From NCBI RefSeq assembly GCF_002860165.1, contig NZ_PGUZ01000028.1, positions 17,264-81,263 on the forward strand: a stretch of DNA of 64,000 nucleotides, given 5' to 3'. This stretch comes from Bacillus sp. V3-13 (lineage in GTDB: Bacteria; Bacillota; Bacilli; Bacillales; Cytobacillaceae). Position 1 is the first letter of the stretch. Each line of letters starts with the position of its first letter. Of the stretch, positions 54,075 through 62,873 are shown one piece after another. The notes under the pieces are model-generated. The model had not been told where the DNA came from. It did no database searches and saw nothing but the letters and a program-made list of their open reading frames with translations. A program made the position numbers and the translations under genes.

Positions 54075-54722
54075 GTGGCAGGTCTTGTTCTATCTAAAAA
54101 TTCTATTCAAGTCGGAGATACTATAAAATTTGAGTTATCAATAAGGAAGGGGGGAGAATTTGTAAATAAGTTAGACCAGGCGTATTATCAAATTGGCTCA
54201 ATGGATAATGTACACAATAGAAAAAAAATTAACATTAAAAGAAATAATGATGTATATAGTTTTGAAAGGACTTTTGAAAAGGCAGGGGATTATATAATTA
54301 CCTATTATGTGTCTTTAAATGATCAGTTTTACGAAGAAACTAGGAAAATTGTAGTTACTGATGAGGAAGAAGAAAACCATGAAGACCATGAAAACAATTC
54401 AACGAATGAAGAGGAAGAAAGCAACCATAGTGAGCATGAAAGTGCAGAAGACGTATCAGTACATTTGATGTTTGATAAGAGTTCTAAAAGATTGATAGCT
54501 CATGTAACTAAAGATAATGTTCCTTTGCAAACTGCAAGGGTAAGGTTTGAAATATGGAATGAAGAATCCGGTGAGAAACACTTATTCCTTGATACAATAG
54601 AAAATGATGACGGAGAATACATATATGAGTTAAGTGATAAACTTGCTGGTCAATATAATGTAATAATTCATGTCGAAAAGGAAAGCATCCATTTTCATCA
54701 GCAGCAAGAGTTGACAATTTGA
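54075..54722 (+). pseudogene. YtkA/FixH-like lipoprotein gene with destroyed signal sequence
   Basis: From GTG 54075 the frame runs 215 codons: a YtkA-like beta domain (residues 5-95), an acidic His/Asn-rich linker (E-E-N-H-E-D-H-E-N-N), and a second YtkA-like domain. In frame upstream lies a lipobox-like L-I-G-C (Cys codon 54030-54032) and a lipoprotein linker, but only five codons before that Leu comes TAG at 54000, with no start codon between. The gene therefore looks like a lipoprotein that lost its start and signal peptide. A chance GAGG before the GTG could still allow a cytosolic product. Confidence 0.6.
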
Positions 54723-54733
54723 GGAGGCAAAAT

Positions 54734-55240
54734 ATGCATATTTATAAAAGGTTGGTTTCAATAATAGTTTGTATCCCATTGTTCTATTTGGGGGCTTGTG
54801 AAGTGTTAACTAAGGATTCTTATGACTATCTAAATGATGTAGAAACTACAGACTTATCCAATGAAAATACCGAGACTATAACCCTTGGTACAACAAAAGA
54901 AAATATTATTAAAACTTTTGGAGTTCCTACATCGGAAGAAGGCGAGGGATCAATAATTAATCTTTCTTATGAAGAAGAGGGCCTTCAATTTATTCTAGAA
55001 AATAATAAACTCTTTGAATATACTCTTATTGGAAGTAGACATTCTTCAGGTAAGGGAATTACAGTTGGAGATAGTAAAGAAAGTGTTATTGAAAAGTATG
55101 GTAAGGAATATTATTTAAAAGAGGAATACTCAAACAATGCACAAATTGGTTACTTTGATAAAAAGACAAAAAAACATATCGAGTTTGGTCTAGAAAATGA
55201 TGAAGTTACTTTTATCAAAATAGTGGATATGTCTAAGTAA
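54734..55240 (+). CDS. Lipoprotein of unknown function
   Basis: A 168-residue lipoprotein: signal peptide with lipobox L-G-A-C near residue 20, then an acidic region and repeated segments of the type I-T-L-G-T-T-K-E-N-I-I-K-T-F-G and I-T-V-G-D-S-K-E-S-V-I-E-K-Y-G. Those two related repeats resemble the SmpA/OmlA-type fold in which a protein evaluates itself with G-x-T-x-E-x-V motifs. ATG 54734 follows GAGGAGGCAAAAT. It lies 11 nt downstream of the damaged YtkA-like gene and was probably co-transcribed with it. Confidence 0.75.
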   Translation: MHIYKRLVSIIVCIPLFYLGACEVLTKDSYDYLNDVETTDLSNENTETITLGTTKENIIKTFGVPTSEEGEGSIINLSYEEEGLQFILENNKLFEYTLIGSRHSSGKGITVGDSKESVIEKYGKEYYLKEEYSNNAQIGYFDKKTKKHIEFGLENDEVTFIKIVDMSK

Positions 55241-55544
55241 TAAATTTGAATACAACTTGGAATATTAATAATTAAGATAATTTTTTCAACTATACAACAT
55301 ACGAAAATAGACAAAAGAGACATTTTATAACATATCAAAATTAGACACAGAAACTTTTTTGTAGCTACCTTGGCTAATATAGGTTTCAATGTAGATTGCA
55401 TCTTCAACTACCATGAAAATAAACTTCTGTAACTCAGAGAAAAAGACAATACTAAAGAGGACGCAGCTCATTCATTTTTTAAAAGGGGAGAGCGCCAAAT
55501 TCATTGATCGATGATAAGTAAGTTGACTGGATTAAGATGCTTTA
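55241..55544. other. Intergenic region, no feature recognised
   Basis: AT-rich spacer between the lipoprotein gene and the IS110 remnant. I see no convincing ORF, hairpin or operator. Confidence 0.4.
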
Positions 55545-56388
55545 GGTTCCTGTAACGTAAAGGTGTATCCTAAACTTTCGAACCTTCTTAGGGAATGCCG
55601 AACAATGGATTGTTGTCTCTGCTTATCAAAGTAGTCTTCGCCTAAGTCTACATACATTTCTTTTCGAGTTAAAAGATAATATGAGATACGCAACATGGCA
55701 TGAGCGACTACAATTCCTGCTCGTTTCTTTCCTTTTCGTGATGCTGTACGCCTTATACAGTGCTCCCGAGATAGTTTTTAGATCCTCTTACAGAATGAGC
55801 TGCTTCTGTTAAAGCCGATCTCAAATACTTTTTTCCTTTTTTGGTTTTGGCTGATTTCCTTTTTCCAGCACTCTCGTTTTGCCCTGGAACCAAGCCCGCC
55901 CAGGAACACATATGTGCTGCAGTTGGAAACTGTTTCTTAACATCAGTCCCGATTTCGGATAAAATTTGCTCAGCCATTCTTGTAGCTACGCCAGGAATAG
56001 AATTTAGTCGCTCTATTTCTTCTTGATGGGTACTTACTCTTTCTGCCACTTCTTGATCCAGCATCTCAATTTGCTCAGTCAAAAAGTCAATATGCCCTAA
56101 AATGGTTTTCAACATGAGACGTTGATGCGAATTGGTGTAACCTCTAAGGGCGTGTTCCAGTTCTTCTTTCTTATTCTTTATTGTACGTCGAGCGAAGTTT
56201 GCTAGCTTTTCAGGATCCTCTTCACCATCGGCAATGGCGTCAGGCATATCCCGGGCGGAAACGCCCAACACATCTGAAACAACAGATCCCAACTTAATGT
56301 TTGCTCCTTCTAACACCTTTTGGATTCGATTATGCTGCTGGCACGCTCCTCAATGATACTCCGACGATAACGAACGAGTTCACGCAGT
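55545..56388 (-). mobile_element. Decayed IS110-family transposase remnant
   Basis: The central frame (55753..56316) matches the C-terminal transposase_20 part of IS110 transposases: IERLNSIPGVATRMAEQIL, PTAAHMCSWAGLVPGQNESA and KRKSAKTKKGKKYLRSALTE. A different frame continues past 55775 with ASRKGKKRAGIVVAHAML and YYLLTRKEMYVDLGEDYF, and another precedes 56316 (L-R-E-L-V-R-Y-R-R-S-I-I-E-E-R). So there are at least two frameshifts, and the N-terminal DEDD nuclease half is missing. It cannot be active. Its right end abuts the truncated GNAT gene. Confidence 0.85.
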
Positions 56389-56805
56389 TCTGTCTACCAA
56401 TTCAAAGCCCATATGTTCAAAAAAGCGTTTCTCGCTTAAAAAGGGCTTCTTCTTCTCGCCTACGATATGGACGATCCCATCCATTCCGCGTGTAATGGCA
56501 TCTTCCTTGCACTTCTCCAATAATTGTTTGGCAAACCCATTATTTTTGTATTGTCCTGAAACCCATAGGCAATTAATCAGCATATCGTTTGGGGCTTCGA
56601 CGGGAACCCATGCTGATTCAGCGGGTAAATACTCAATAAACACCTTTGCCCGTTCATCCAGACGATAGAAAACCAACCCTTCATCCATTCGATCTGTTAA
56701 CCATTGCTTTTTTTCATTAACTGCTTGTTCATATTGTTTCGCACCTAACGCACAGCAAATATGTTCATGATTAATATTTTCTTGACTAACTTGGATAAAT
56801 TTCAT
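56380..56805 (-). pseudogene. GNAT (YoaP-like) gene truncated by the IS110 remnant
   Basis: 141 codons encode the N-terminal GNAT part of a YoaP-like protein: V-S-Q-E-N-I-N-H-E-H-I-C-C-A-L, LVFYRLDERAKVFIEYLPAE, INCLWVSGQYKNNGFAKQLL (acetyl-CoA loop) and KKKPFLSEKRFFEHMGFELV. YoaP proteins normally continue with another domain, about 100 residues more. Here the reading enters IS110 sequence and stops. The GNAT fold itself may be nearly complete, so residual activity is possible. Confidence 0.7.
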
Positions 56806-57119
56806 ACATATTACTTCCCAGATTTATTATAAACTGCACTAATTCCATTTTAAACCAAAATTCAGATTTTTCTATCAATTTTTTGTAAAAATACTGATCT
56901 TTTTGTAGCGGCCTACATTCAATTTTTGCTATTGAGATAAACACTAAAATTTTACCTTATTAAACACTTTGGTTATGGTAAAAAGATAAAAAGTTTGTGA
57001 AAAAGATAACATAATTTGTCGATTTAAAGGAGATTTATATTCATTTTTCACATAATTCGCCCGCTTTTTTAAATAAGCCTTGATCTCTATTTAGGAAAAG
57101 CTTCAAAACAAATAAGCCG
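56806..57119. other. Intergenic region, no feature recognised
   Basis: Very AT-rich spacer between the GNAT remnant and the next gene. It holds no clear ORF or terminator. Confidence 0.4.
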
Positions 57120-57773
57120 TTATTCCAATCGTATATTTTTCTCTTTTTCCTGTTTGACTTGCTGCCGTAAGTCCTGCAATTCATTCACAAGCTTCATGAC
57201 GAGTTCATCGCTTTGCCTTAGCTGTTCATTTAAAAGGAGAATCGTATCCTCTTCCCATTTAAAAGGATCGCCATTATCCGGTGTGCGGGAGATGTTTTCA
57301 TACACATCACCTTCCTCACTCTTATCCGGCCGGAAGTAGACCGCTACTTCACATCCTTGATCCCCGACGGCTATCCTTTTTCTTAAACTTACTTTTCCAT
57401 ATCCAAACTTACGGGAAGCAATGCCTCCAAATACGCTTGATGTCATATTGCATAAATGAGGAGCATCCTTAACAACCTCCCCAAACGGGCATGCTTTTGC
57501 TTTCACAACCACATGATCTTCATGAACAGCCGAAATATAAAAATGGCCGCCAATAGAATTTTTCAGATCTACGATCACTTCGGCATACTGATCAACCGTC
57601 CAGTCCGCATCTTTATCGCCATAGAAACTCTCAATCCATTCCCCTGTCCGCAGGCCAATTTGTCGAACATATTCATCGGCCGTCTTTCCAACTGTCTTCT
57701 GGTGGATATGCGCATATTGGGTGATGAGTTTTGAAAGGAACACTGTTCCCGTAAGCGCCGACTTGGAATTCAT
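57120..57773 (-). CDS. Methanogen-output-domain-like sensory protein
   Basis: A 217-residue soluble protein. The segment about 85-160 (KACPFGEVVKDAPHLCNMTS, FGGIASRKFGYGKV, GDQGCEVAVYF) with conserved Cys residues resembles the methanogen output / V4R-like domain found in some bacillary regulators. The C-terminal 50 residues form a coiled coil (L-L-N-E-Q-L-R-Q-S-D-E). It has no HTH or kinase domain, so it may sense a ligand for a partner. Transcribed alone; family assignment is moderate. Confidence 0.6.
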   Translation of the reverse strand: MNSKSALTGTVFLSKLITQYAHIHQKTVGKTADEYVRQIGLRTGEWIESFYGDKDADWTVDQYAEVIVDLKNSIGGHFYISAVHEDHVVVKAKACPFGEVVKDAPHLCNMTSSVFGGIASRKFGYGKVSLRKRIAVGDQGCEVAVYFRPDKSEEGDVYENISRTPDNGDPFKWEEDTILLLNEQLRQSDELVMKLVNELQDLRQQVKQEKEKNIRLE

Positions 57774-57966
57774 GTTATACCTCCCTCGTTTTAAAGTAAA
57801 ATAGGTTATATGCCAACTTCAGTATAAGTGATAAAAGAATAGATTAACAGGATGATAGGACCTAGACTTGATAGAAAATGATCCCCTGTTAAGAATTGGA
57901 ATGAGGATCTTTCTTATGAATCCATATGCATATAAACACTTTTTCCGTGCTTGGGAATAGATTAGG

Positions 57967-58620
57967 TTATTCTTTTACAATTAGGCCGAGAGCTTTTGAG
58001 AAACCAATCGCTTGTTCTGATGATACGATACAGCCAGCTAATTTATCAAAGGATACAACTAAGCTTTCGAATGAGCAGCTGCTTAAATCAATATCTGCTA
58101 ATTCCGTCCCCGCCAAATTAGCTTGATTAAGATTACATTTATTAAACTCGACGTTTTTTAGCTTTGTCTCATAAAAATCAGCATTCGTTAGTAAGCAGTT
58201 TTGGAATTTAACTTGCTTGCTATTTGAAAAACCAAATGCGGCATAGGTTGCTAAACAATTTTCAAACAGAACATTACGCATGGTCGACGCTGAAAAGTTG
58301 CCGCCGATTATTTTACATTCCTTCAATTCAACTTTATGTAAAATCGCATCGCTAAAATCCACATTAGACAAGTCACATTTTTCAAAAATAACATCCGTGA
58401 ATTCAACGTTTCTAAAAGTGGTGTTTTCAAAGGAGACATTGTTGAAAACGACTTGTTCAAAGATGACTTTATCGGACGTTTCTGCATATATTTTACAATC
58501 AGTAACTTTGGCCATACTAAAATACCGCTCTTCCTGTTCCAGTTCATCATTTAACAGCAGCGGCCTGATTCCTTGTGGAATTTTCGGAGATTGTACAGTT
58601 GCTTTCTTTTTTTGGTTCAT
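57967..58620 (-). CDS. Pentapeptide repeat protein
   Basis: A 217-residue protein whose central part (about 45-185) is a right-handed quadrilateral helix of A(D/N)LXX-type repeats, for example N-V-S-F-E-N-T-T-F-R-N-V-E-F, CDLSNVDFSDAIL and CNLNQANLAGTELADIDLSS. Some such proteins (Qnr, MfpA) mimic DNA and protect gyrase; whether this one does is unknown. ATG 58620 is used as start (GAAGGG upstream); a TTG six codons earlier is poorer. Confidence 0.85.
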   Translation of the reverse strand: MNQKKKATVQSPKIPQGIRPLLLNDELEQEERYFSMAKVTDCKIYAETSDKVIFEQVVFNNVSFENTTFRNVEFTDVIFEKCDLSNVDFSDAILHKVELKECKIIGGNFSASTMRNVLFENCLATYAAFGFSNSKQVKFQNCLLTNADFYETKLKNVEFNKCNLNQANLAGTELADIDLSSCSFESLVVSFDKLAGCIVSSEQAIGFSKALGLIVKE

Positions 58621-58684
58621 CTCGACGAGTCCCTTCAATAACTTTATTCTTTATCAATTATACTGGTCCGAATCAATTTATCGC

Positions 58685-59056
58685 TTACTTGAGCCATTCC
58701 AAAATTTCGATTCGATTGCCAAAAGGATCATTGATAAAAATTCTGGTAGCCCCGGGAAGATGGTCGTCTTCAGTGAAAGAAACATTGTTTTCAGATAAAT
58801 GCTGTTTCAAGCTATGAATATTGTTTACTGTAAAAGCTGGATGCGCCTTTTTAGCCGGAGAAAATGGTTCTTCAATCCCAATGTGAAGCTGATAACTGCC
58901 AAACCCAAACCAAACTCCGCCTCGATTTTTTAATGCGACAGGTTTCTCTATTTCTTTAAGTCCCAGTATTTCTCCAAAAAACCTTCTCGCCATTTCTTCA
59001 GATCCGCGCGGTGCGGCTAATTGAATATGGTCAATTGCTTTAAAAACAAAGGTCAT
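58685..59056 (-). CDS. VOC/glyoxalase-family protein
   Basis: A 123-residue single vicinal-oxygen-chelate protein with two beta-alpha-beta-beta-beta units: AIDHIQLAAPRGSEEMARRF (metal His), GSYQLHIGIEEPF and the ending FINDPFGNRIEILEW (metal Glu). Substrate unknown; similar bacillary proteins are annotated glyoxalase. ATG 59056 follows GGAGGATTGATC. Confidence 0.82.
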   Translation of the reverse strand: MTFVFKAIDHIQLAAPRGSEEMARRFFGEILGLKEIEKPVALKNRGGVWFGFGSYQLHIGIEEPFSPAKKAHPAFTVNNIHSLKQHLSENNVSFTEDDHLPGATRIFINDPFGNRIEILEWLK

Positions 59057-59185
59057 GATCAATCCTCCTCTCTTCAATTTTAGCCGATCAAAAAAAATAA
59101 AGATAATTTATTGTTGTGATTGATGCTGATCATTTTTACTTATAGAGGCTGACCAGTATTTTCTATACGCTAGTATGAAATACCA

Positions 59186-59216
59186 TATAAAAAAGGGCGT
59201 TTTTGTTTTAAAAAAC
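59186..59216 (-). terminator. Terminator after the LysE pseudogene
   Basis: On the minus strand GGGTGTTTTT and AAAAACGCCC pair (one G-U) around TAAAAC, followed by six T. Confidence 0.7.
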
Positions 59217-59249
59217 ACCCGTGTTATAATGAAAAACATTCTAACTGCA

Positions 59250-59883
59250 TTAGTTTCCAGTCTTGGACATGGCAAGGTGAATTCCCAGCAAGATAAGGAT
59301 GCCACCAGACACTCGTTGGACCCAAATGGACATTGCCGATAACCGATTTCGTATATGTTATGGCTTAGGAAAGTTACCATCAGTGAGTACCAGATCATCT
59401 CTATAGCCACTACGGAATAACCATAAAAAAACTGTGCATAAATCGAAGATTGCGGATCAACCACTTGAGTGAATAATGACAGATAAAACAAAGTTGCTTT
59501 TGGATTTAACAGGCTGGTTAACAAGCCGACGCGATAGAATTTCCAGCAATTTAGTTGATTAGCAACGCGGTCACGATCGGCAAAAAATTCTGTCTGCTGT
59601 ATTTTTGAAAAAAGCGATTTCAACCCCATATAAATTAAATAACCGGCACCAAGCCATTTCAGGATGCTAAATAATAATATCGACTGTGAAATGAGTACGC
59701 CGATTCCAATCAAACAATAGGCAATATGGATCATGCTCCCGGAACACATCCCAAAAACAGTAGAGATACCATTCCTCTTTGAAGATAAGCTCGACTTTAT
59801 TGTAATCGCCCATTGTGGACCAGGAGACACACGATTAAGAGGCCGGCACCTAAAACCGTTAACCACGTTTGCAGATCTGGCAT
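59250..59883 (-). pseudogene. LysE/RhtB-family exporter gene with two frameshifts
   Basis: The gene starts at ATG 59883 after GGAGAGGATTAT (M-P-D-L-Q-T-W-L-T-V-L-G-A-G-L-L-I-V), then the frame shifts by missing base(s) near 59825 so that S-P-G-P-Q-W-A-I-T-I continues in another frame. A second shift near 59350 moves the end (S-A-M-S-I-W-V-Q-R-V-S-G-G and ILILLGIHLAMS) to a third frame, stopping at 59250. S-P-G-P and the multi-helix pattern are typical of amino-acid exporters. Two frameshifts argue for a dead gene. Confidence 0.8.
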
Positions 59884-59915
59884 ATAATCCTCTCCTTCAA
59901 ATTTAAATGAAACGT

Positions 59916-60344
59916 TTATTTCAGTTTGAATACGAAAATTCCCAGGATCATGATCGCGATCCCAACCAGCTTATTGGCCGTAAACGGCACTTTATCAATA
60001 CCAAAGAAACCGAAGGAATCGATCAGTAACGCAATAATTAATTGTGAAACGAGCAACAGCGACACCGAGTAGGCAGGCCCAAGCAGCGTTATTCCTTTCA
60101 TGACACTGAAAACGACGACGGCTCCGAATGCTCCTCCCAATAAATACACTTTATTAACGTCGTTGATTCTTTGAATAGTACCATCCTTTATGATCAAAAA
60201 TACGGCCAAAGACACGAGGAATCCCAGGCCATGAACGATTGTGTTTGTCTGCCACAACCCTAGTTTCTCACTCACTCTCGTATTGAAGACCGATTGCAAA
60301 CTAATAAAGATGCCAGCCAGTACTGAATAAAATAAACCGAGCAT
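59916..60344 (-). CDS. YdcZ-type DMT transporter (DUF606)
   Basis: A 142-residue membrane protein with five hydrophobic segments, matching the short YdcZ/DUF606 branch of drug/metabolite transporters: FYSVLAGIFISLQSVFNTRV, LGGAFGAVVVFSVMKGITLL and LLVSQLIIALLIDSFGFFG. It starts after AAGGAAGATTACAT, 17 nt downstream of a Crp/Fnr-type regulator gene. This pairing is common in Firmicutes and implies control by the regulator. Substrate unknown. Confidence 0.85.
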   Translation of the reverse strand: MLGLFYSVLAGIFISLQSVFNTRVSEKLGLWQTNTIVHGLGFLVSLAVFLIIKDGTIQRINDVNKVYLLGGAFGAVVVFSVMKGITLLGPAYSVSLLLVSQLIIALLIDSFGFFGIDKVPFTANKLVGIAIMILGIFVFKLK

Positions 60345-60361
60345 ATGTAATCTTCCTTTCC

Positions 60362-61060
60362 TTATTCATAAAGATTTCCCTTTGATAAAATCATTAATTG
60401 ATTGATGTCTTTTATCAAAATCGCTCCTCGTTTTCTTTCAATGATCCCTTTTGAAACAAGCTGATTAATCACTCGATTCAAGTGTCGATAACTGGTTCCG
60501 AGCAGCTCCGCAATTTCAGTTAATTTCGATGTTTTCAATTCTTCTATATGGGCATAGTTATTTTCATCAACCATGGTAGAGACTAGATAGCTGGCAAATT
60601 TGTTTTCGACGGGATATAAAAGATTCAAACTTGTCGTATTCGAAAGTGTATATAATTTATGGCTTAAATTTTTAATGATGAAATTTAAAAATTTCGGTTC
60701 ATTTTCAGCAAATTCGTGGAGTTTTACAAAACTTATTCGAATCATTATCGAATCATTCAAAGATTCAACGGTGTTCCTCACTTCATACCCGGTCATTAAT
60801 TCGACATCGCCAATAATCCCGAGCGGGTTGATAAACCTCAGTAATAACGATTTTCCATTCGGCAAAATCGTATAAACCTTTAATTTGCCATCTACAAGCA
60901 AAGACAAATGGGTTAACGTATCGCCACCCGAACAGACAATTTCCCCCTTTTCAAATGAAAATAATTTCATATCCGCAATCAGCTTTTCGGTAAAAATCTC
61001 TTGGAGGTTTTGGCTTTTAAAATACGACTTTAATAACCGCTCATCAGCGATTTCTTTCAT
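60362..61060 (-). CDS. Crp/Fnr-family regulator, YeiL-like
   Basis: A 232-residue regulator: cyclic nucleotide-binding-like beta domain (about 25-130; LFSFEKGEIVCSGGDTLTHL and G-K-L-K-V-Y), dimerisation helix, and a C-terminal Crp HTH (TEIAELLGTSYRHLNRVINQ). It lacks an obvious Fnr four-cysteine cluster. YeiL-like members are known from E. coli and Pasteurellaceae. ATG 61060 follows AGGGATTTG. A perfect palindrome lies 70 nt upstream and could be its operator. It forms an operon with the YdcZ gene. Confidence 0.85.
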   Translation of the reverse strand: MKEIADERLLKSYFKSQNLQEIFTEKLIADMKLFSFEKGEIVCSGGDTLTHLSLLVDGKLKVYTILPNGKSLLLRFINPLGIIGDVELMTGYEVRNTVESLNDSIMIRISFVKLHEFAENEPKFLNFIIKNLSHKLYTLSNTTSLNLLYPVENKFASYLVSTMVDENNYAHIEELKTSKLTEIAELLGTSYRHLNRVINQLVSKGIIERKRGAILIKDINQLMILSKGNLYE

Positions 61061-61131
61061 CAAATCCCTGCTCTCTGTTCCGGGAATACGATATTGTTTA
61101 CTATTAAATACAATTGCGCATTAAACCAAAA

Positions 61132-61143
61132 GGACATATGTCC
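61132..61143. promoter_or_regulatory. Palindrome GGACATATGTCC before the YeiL-like gene
   Basis: A perfect 12-bp palindrome in an AAAA-flanked context, 72 nt upstream of the regulator start. It is unlike CRP or FNR consensus sites. By position it is a candidate autoregulatory site. Confidence 0.5.
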
Positions 61144-61209
61144 CAGTTAAAGATAAAATTCCATGTAACTCAATTTTAGACCAATCACTGGAAATGATAA
61201 ATAAGGAGA

Positions 61210-61416
61210 GTGAGCTAGGGAAAAGTCCTTCATCAAGGTAGTGAAGAACAAAATGAGGTATGTGTGCTAGGAAAAGTCCTTCATCAAGGTAATGAAGAAC
61301 AAAATGAGGTATGTGTGCTAGGGAAAAGTCCTTCATCCAGGTAATGAAGAATAAAATGAGGTATGTGCGCTGGGGAAAAGTCCTTCATCCAGGTGGTGAA
61401 GCACCAAATTAGGTCA
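61210..61416. repeat. Four tandem copies of a 52-bp repeat
   Basis: Copies at 61210-61261, 61262-61312 (51 bp), 61313-61364 and 61365-61416. Each contains GGAAAAGTCCTTCAT and a CTTCAT/ATGAAG hairpin; the last copy is the most diverged. The length is not a multiple of three in three of four copies, and no spacers separate them, so it is neither coding nor CRISPR. Confidence 0.9.
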
Positions 61417-61531
61417 CTCGTACGCAGCCTCAAATTAACGTTTGCACATACCGACACCTTTTTATTTTCATAATTCATTTCCCGATAGTAGAAAATAACA
61501 TCAAGAGTTTATAAATCGGGGGTGCGAGAAT

Positions 61532-62797
61532 GTGAAAAAATTAATATTGCTGATTGTAGCGACGGTAATTCTTTTTTTACCTGAATTTGCCCAAGCAGAA
61601 GTTGTGAACGACGACGTAAAAGTGGCTTTTTTTAGAGATGGGTATTTATGGACAAAGATCAATGGCAAGGTGGAGCAAGTTACAAAGGAACCCGGCCAAT
61701 ATCCGCACCCGCCGCAATGGTCTCATGACGGGAAGTGGATCATGTATCAAAAAGACGTGATTGCCACCATAAATGAATGTAAAGAAGTTCAGTCGGAAAT
61801 ATGGGTTTACAACGTGACAGAGAAAAAACATCAAAAAATTTTCTATGATGGATATGGTCCGAAATGGTCACCAAAGGAAAATATGATTGCTTTCCAAAGC
61901 GGGGGCGTACTGAATGTTTCAGACTTGGACAAATTTTATAACATCGCTTTGGGAGTAAATGATTTTAATTGGTTTCCAGATGGAAAAGGATTTATTGCAT
62001 CATCTGGCGCTTCTCTCCGTCCGGATGGATGGACCAATCCGGTTTTATACAAAATTTCTTTAACGGAAGACTATAAGAACCACCCCAGTCTTACGGAAAA
62101 CGCCAAACGCTTTTACACCATTCCTAAAGAGCTGTCCACGGACGGCGCAAGTATTGATTCAATCAACGCCACTACATTTGAATTTTCTCCCGATCATGAG
62201 TGGATTTCGTTTATTGTTTCTCCAACAGGCTCGCTGTCAATGGATAGTAATATGCTGTGTGTCATTAACACAGATGGAAAAAATTTCAGCGTCCTTGATG
62301 AAATCATTTTAAATTTGGATAATCCCAAATGGGTTGACCAGAAAAATATTTTAGGCTATATAGCCGGAGGTGGAAGAATTGTCGATGGCTTTAAAAACAA
62401 GGATATGAAGGTTACCGAAATACCTTCCAACAAATCGTTAAACCTCACTCCTGCCAGTTATGCAGAATTGGGATTTACATGGGTTAATGATAATTCTCTT
62501 ATCGTTTCAAGAGTCACAGAGAGTGAATGGTCAAACGATCCGAAACAGCGGCCGAAACCTTCTTTGTACTTGTTGAATATTATCGGACAAGAACAAACAA
62601 AAATCACCAATCCACCAGCGGATCTCGGTGATTATCTGCCAAACTATATACCTGCATTGAAAAAAGTAGCATGGCTAAGAAAATCAGAAGCAGGTGATAG
62701 CAGTGATTTATGGATAGCTGATCGTGATGGGAAGAATGCGCAAGTCTGGATTAAAGATATCAGCATTAGTGGCTATTCGGTTTATCCTCAACCATGA
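61532..62797 (+). CDS. Secreted TolB-like beta-propeller protein
   Basis: A 421-residue exported protein. Signal peptide with A-Q-A cleavage site at residue 22, then WD40-like PD40 repeats of the TolB type: PPQWSHDGKWIMYQ, GPKWSPKENMIAFQS, FNWFPDGKGFIASSG and FEFSPDHEWISFIV. In Gram-positives such proteins are not part of the Tol-Pal system; function unknown. GTG is the start codon, 9 nt after GGGGG. Single gene with a strong terminator. Confidence 0.8.
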   Translation: MKKLILLIVATVILFLPEFAQAEVVNDDVKVAFFRDGYLWTKINGKVEQVTKEPGQYPHPPQWSHDGKWIMYQKDVIATINECKEVQSEIWVYNVTEKKHQKIFYDGYGPKWSPKENMIAFQSGGVLNVSDLDKFYNIALGVNDFNWFPDGKGFIASSGASLRPDGWTNPVLYKISLTEDYKNHPSLTENAKRFYTIPKELSTDGASIDSINATTFEFSPDHEWISFIVSPTGSLSMDSNMLCVINTDGKNFSVLDEIILNLDNPKWVDQKNILGYIAGGGRIVDGFKNKDMKVTEIPSNKSLNLTPASYAELGFTWVNDNSLIVSRVTESEWSNDPKQRPKPSLYLLNIIGQEQTKITNPPADLGDYLPNYIPALKKVAWLRKSEAGDSSDLWIADRDGKNAQVWIKDISISGYSVYPQP

Positions 62798-62798
62798 T

Positions 62799-62838
62799 AA
62801 AAAAGGCAAGGCCTTCTCCAGACGTCCTTGCCTTTTTC
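62799..62838. terminator. Bidirectional terminator between the TolB-like gene and the RsbR gene
   Basis: AAAAAGGCAAGG and CCTTGCCTTTTT form a 12-bp stem with A and T tracts on each side, suited to stop both convergent genes. Confidence 0.9.
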
Positions 62839-62873
62839 CATAACCAAAAAAGACTGCATCAGCAGCCCCATTT

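Noticed and set aside
61210..61416. Possible CRISPR array
   Set aside because: Copies are head to tail with no unique spacers and no cas genes nearby.
61121..61478. Minus-strand frames giving repeated peptides of the H-I-P-H-F-V-L-H type
   Set aside because: These are translations of the 52-bp tandem repeat; unit length breaks the frame and no ribosome binding site exists.
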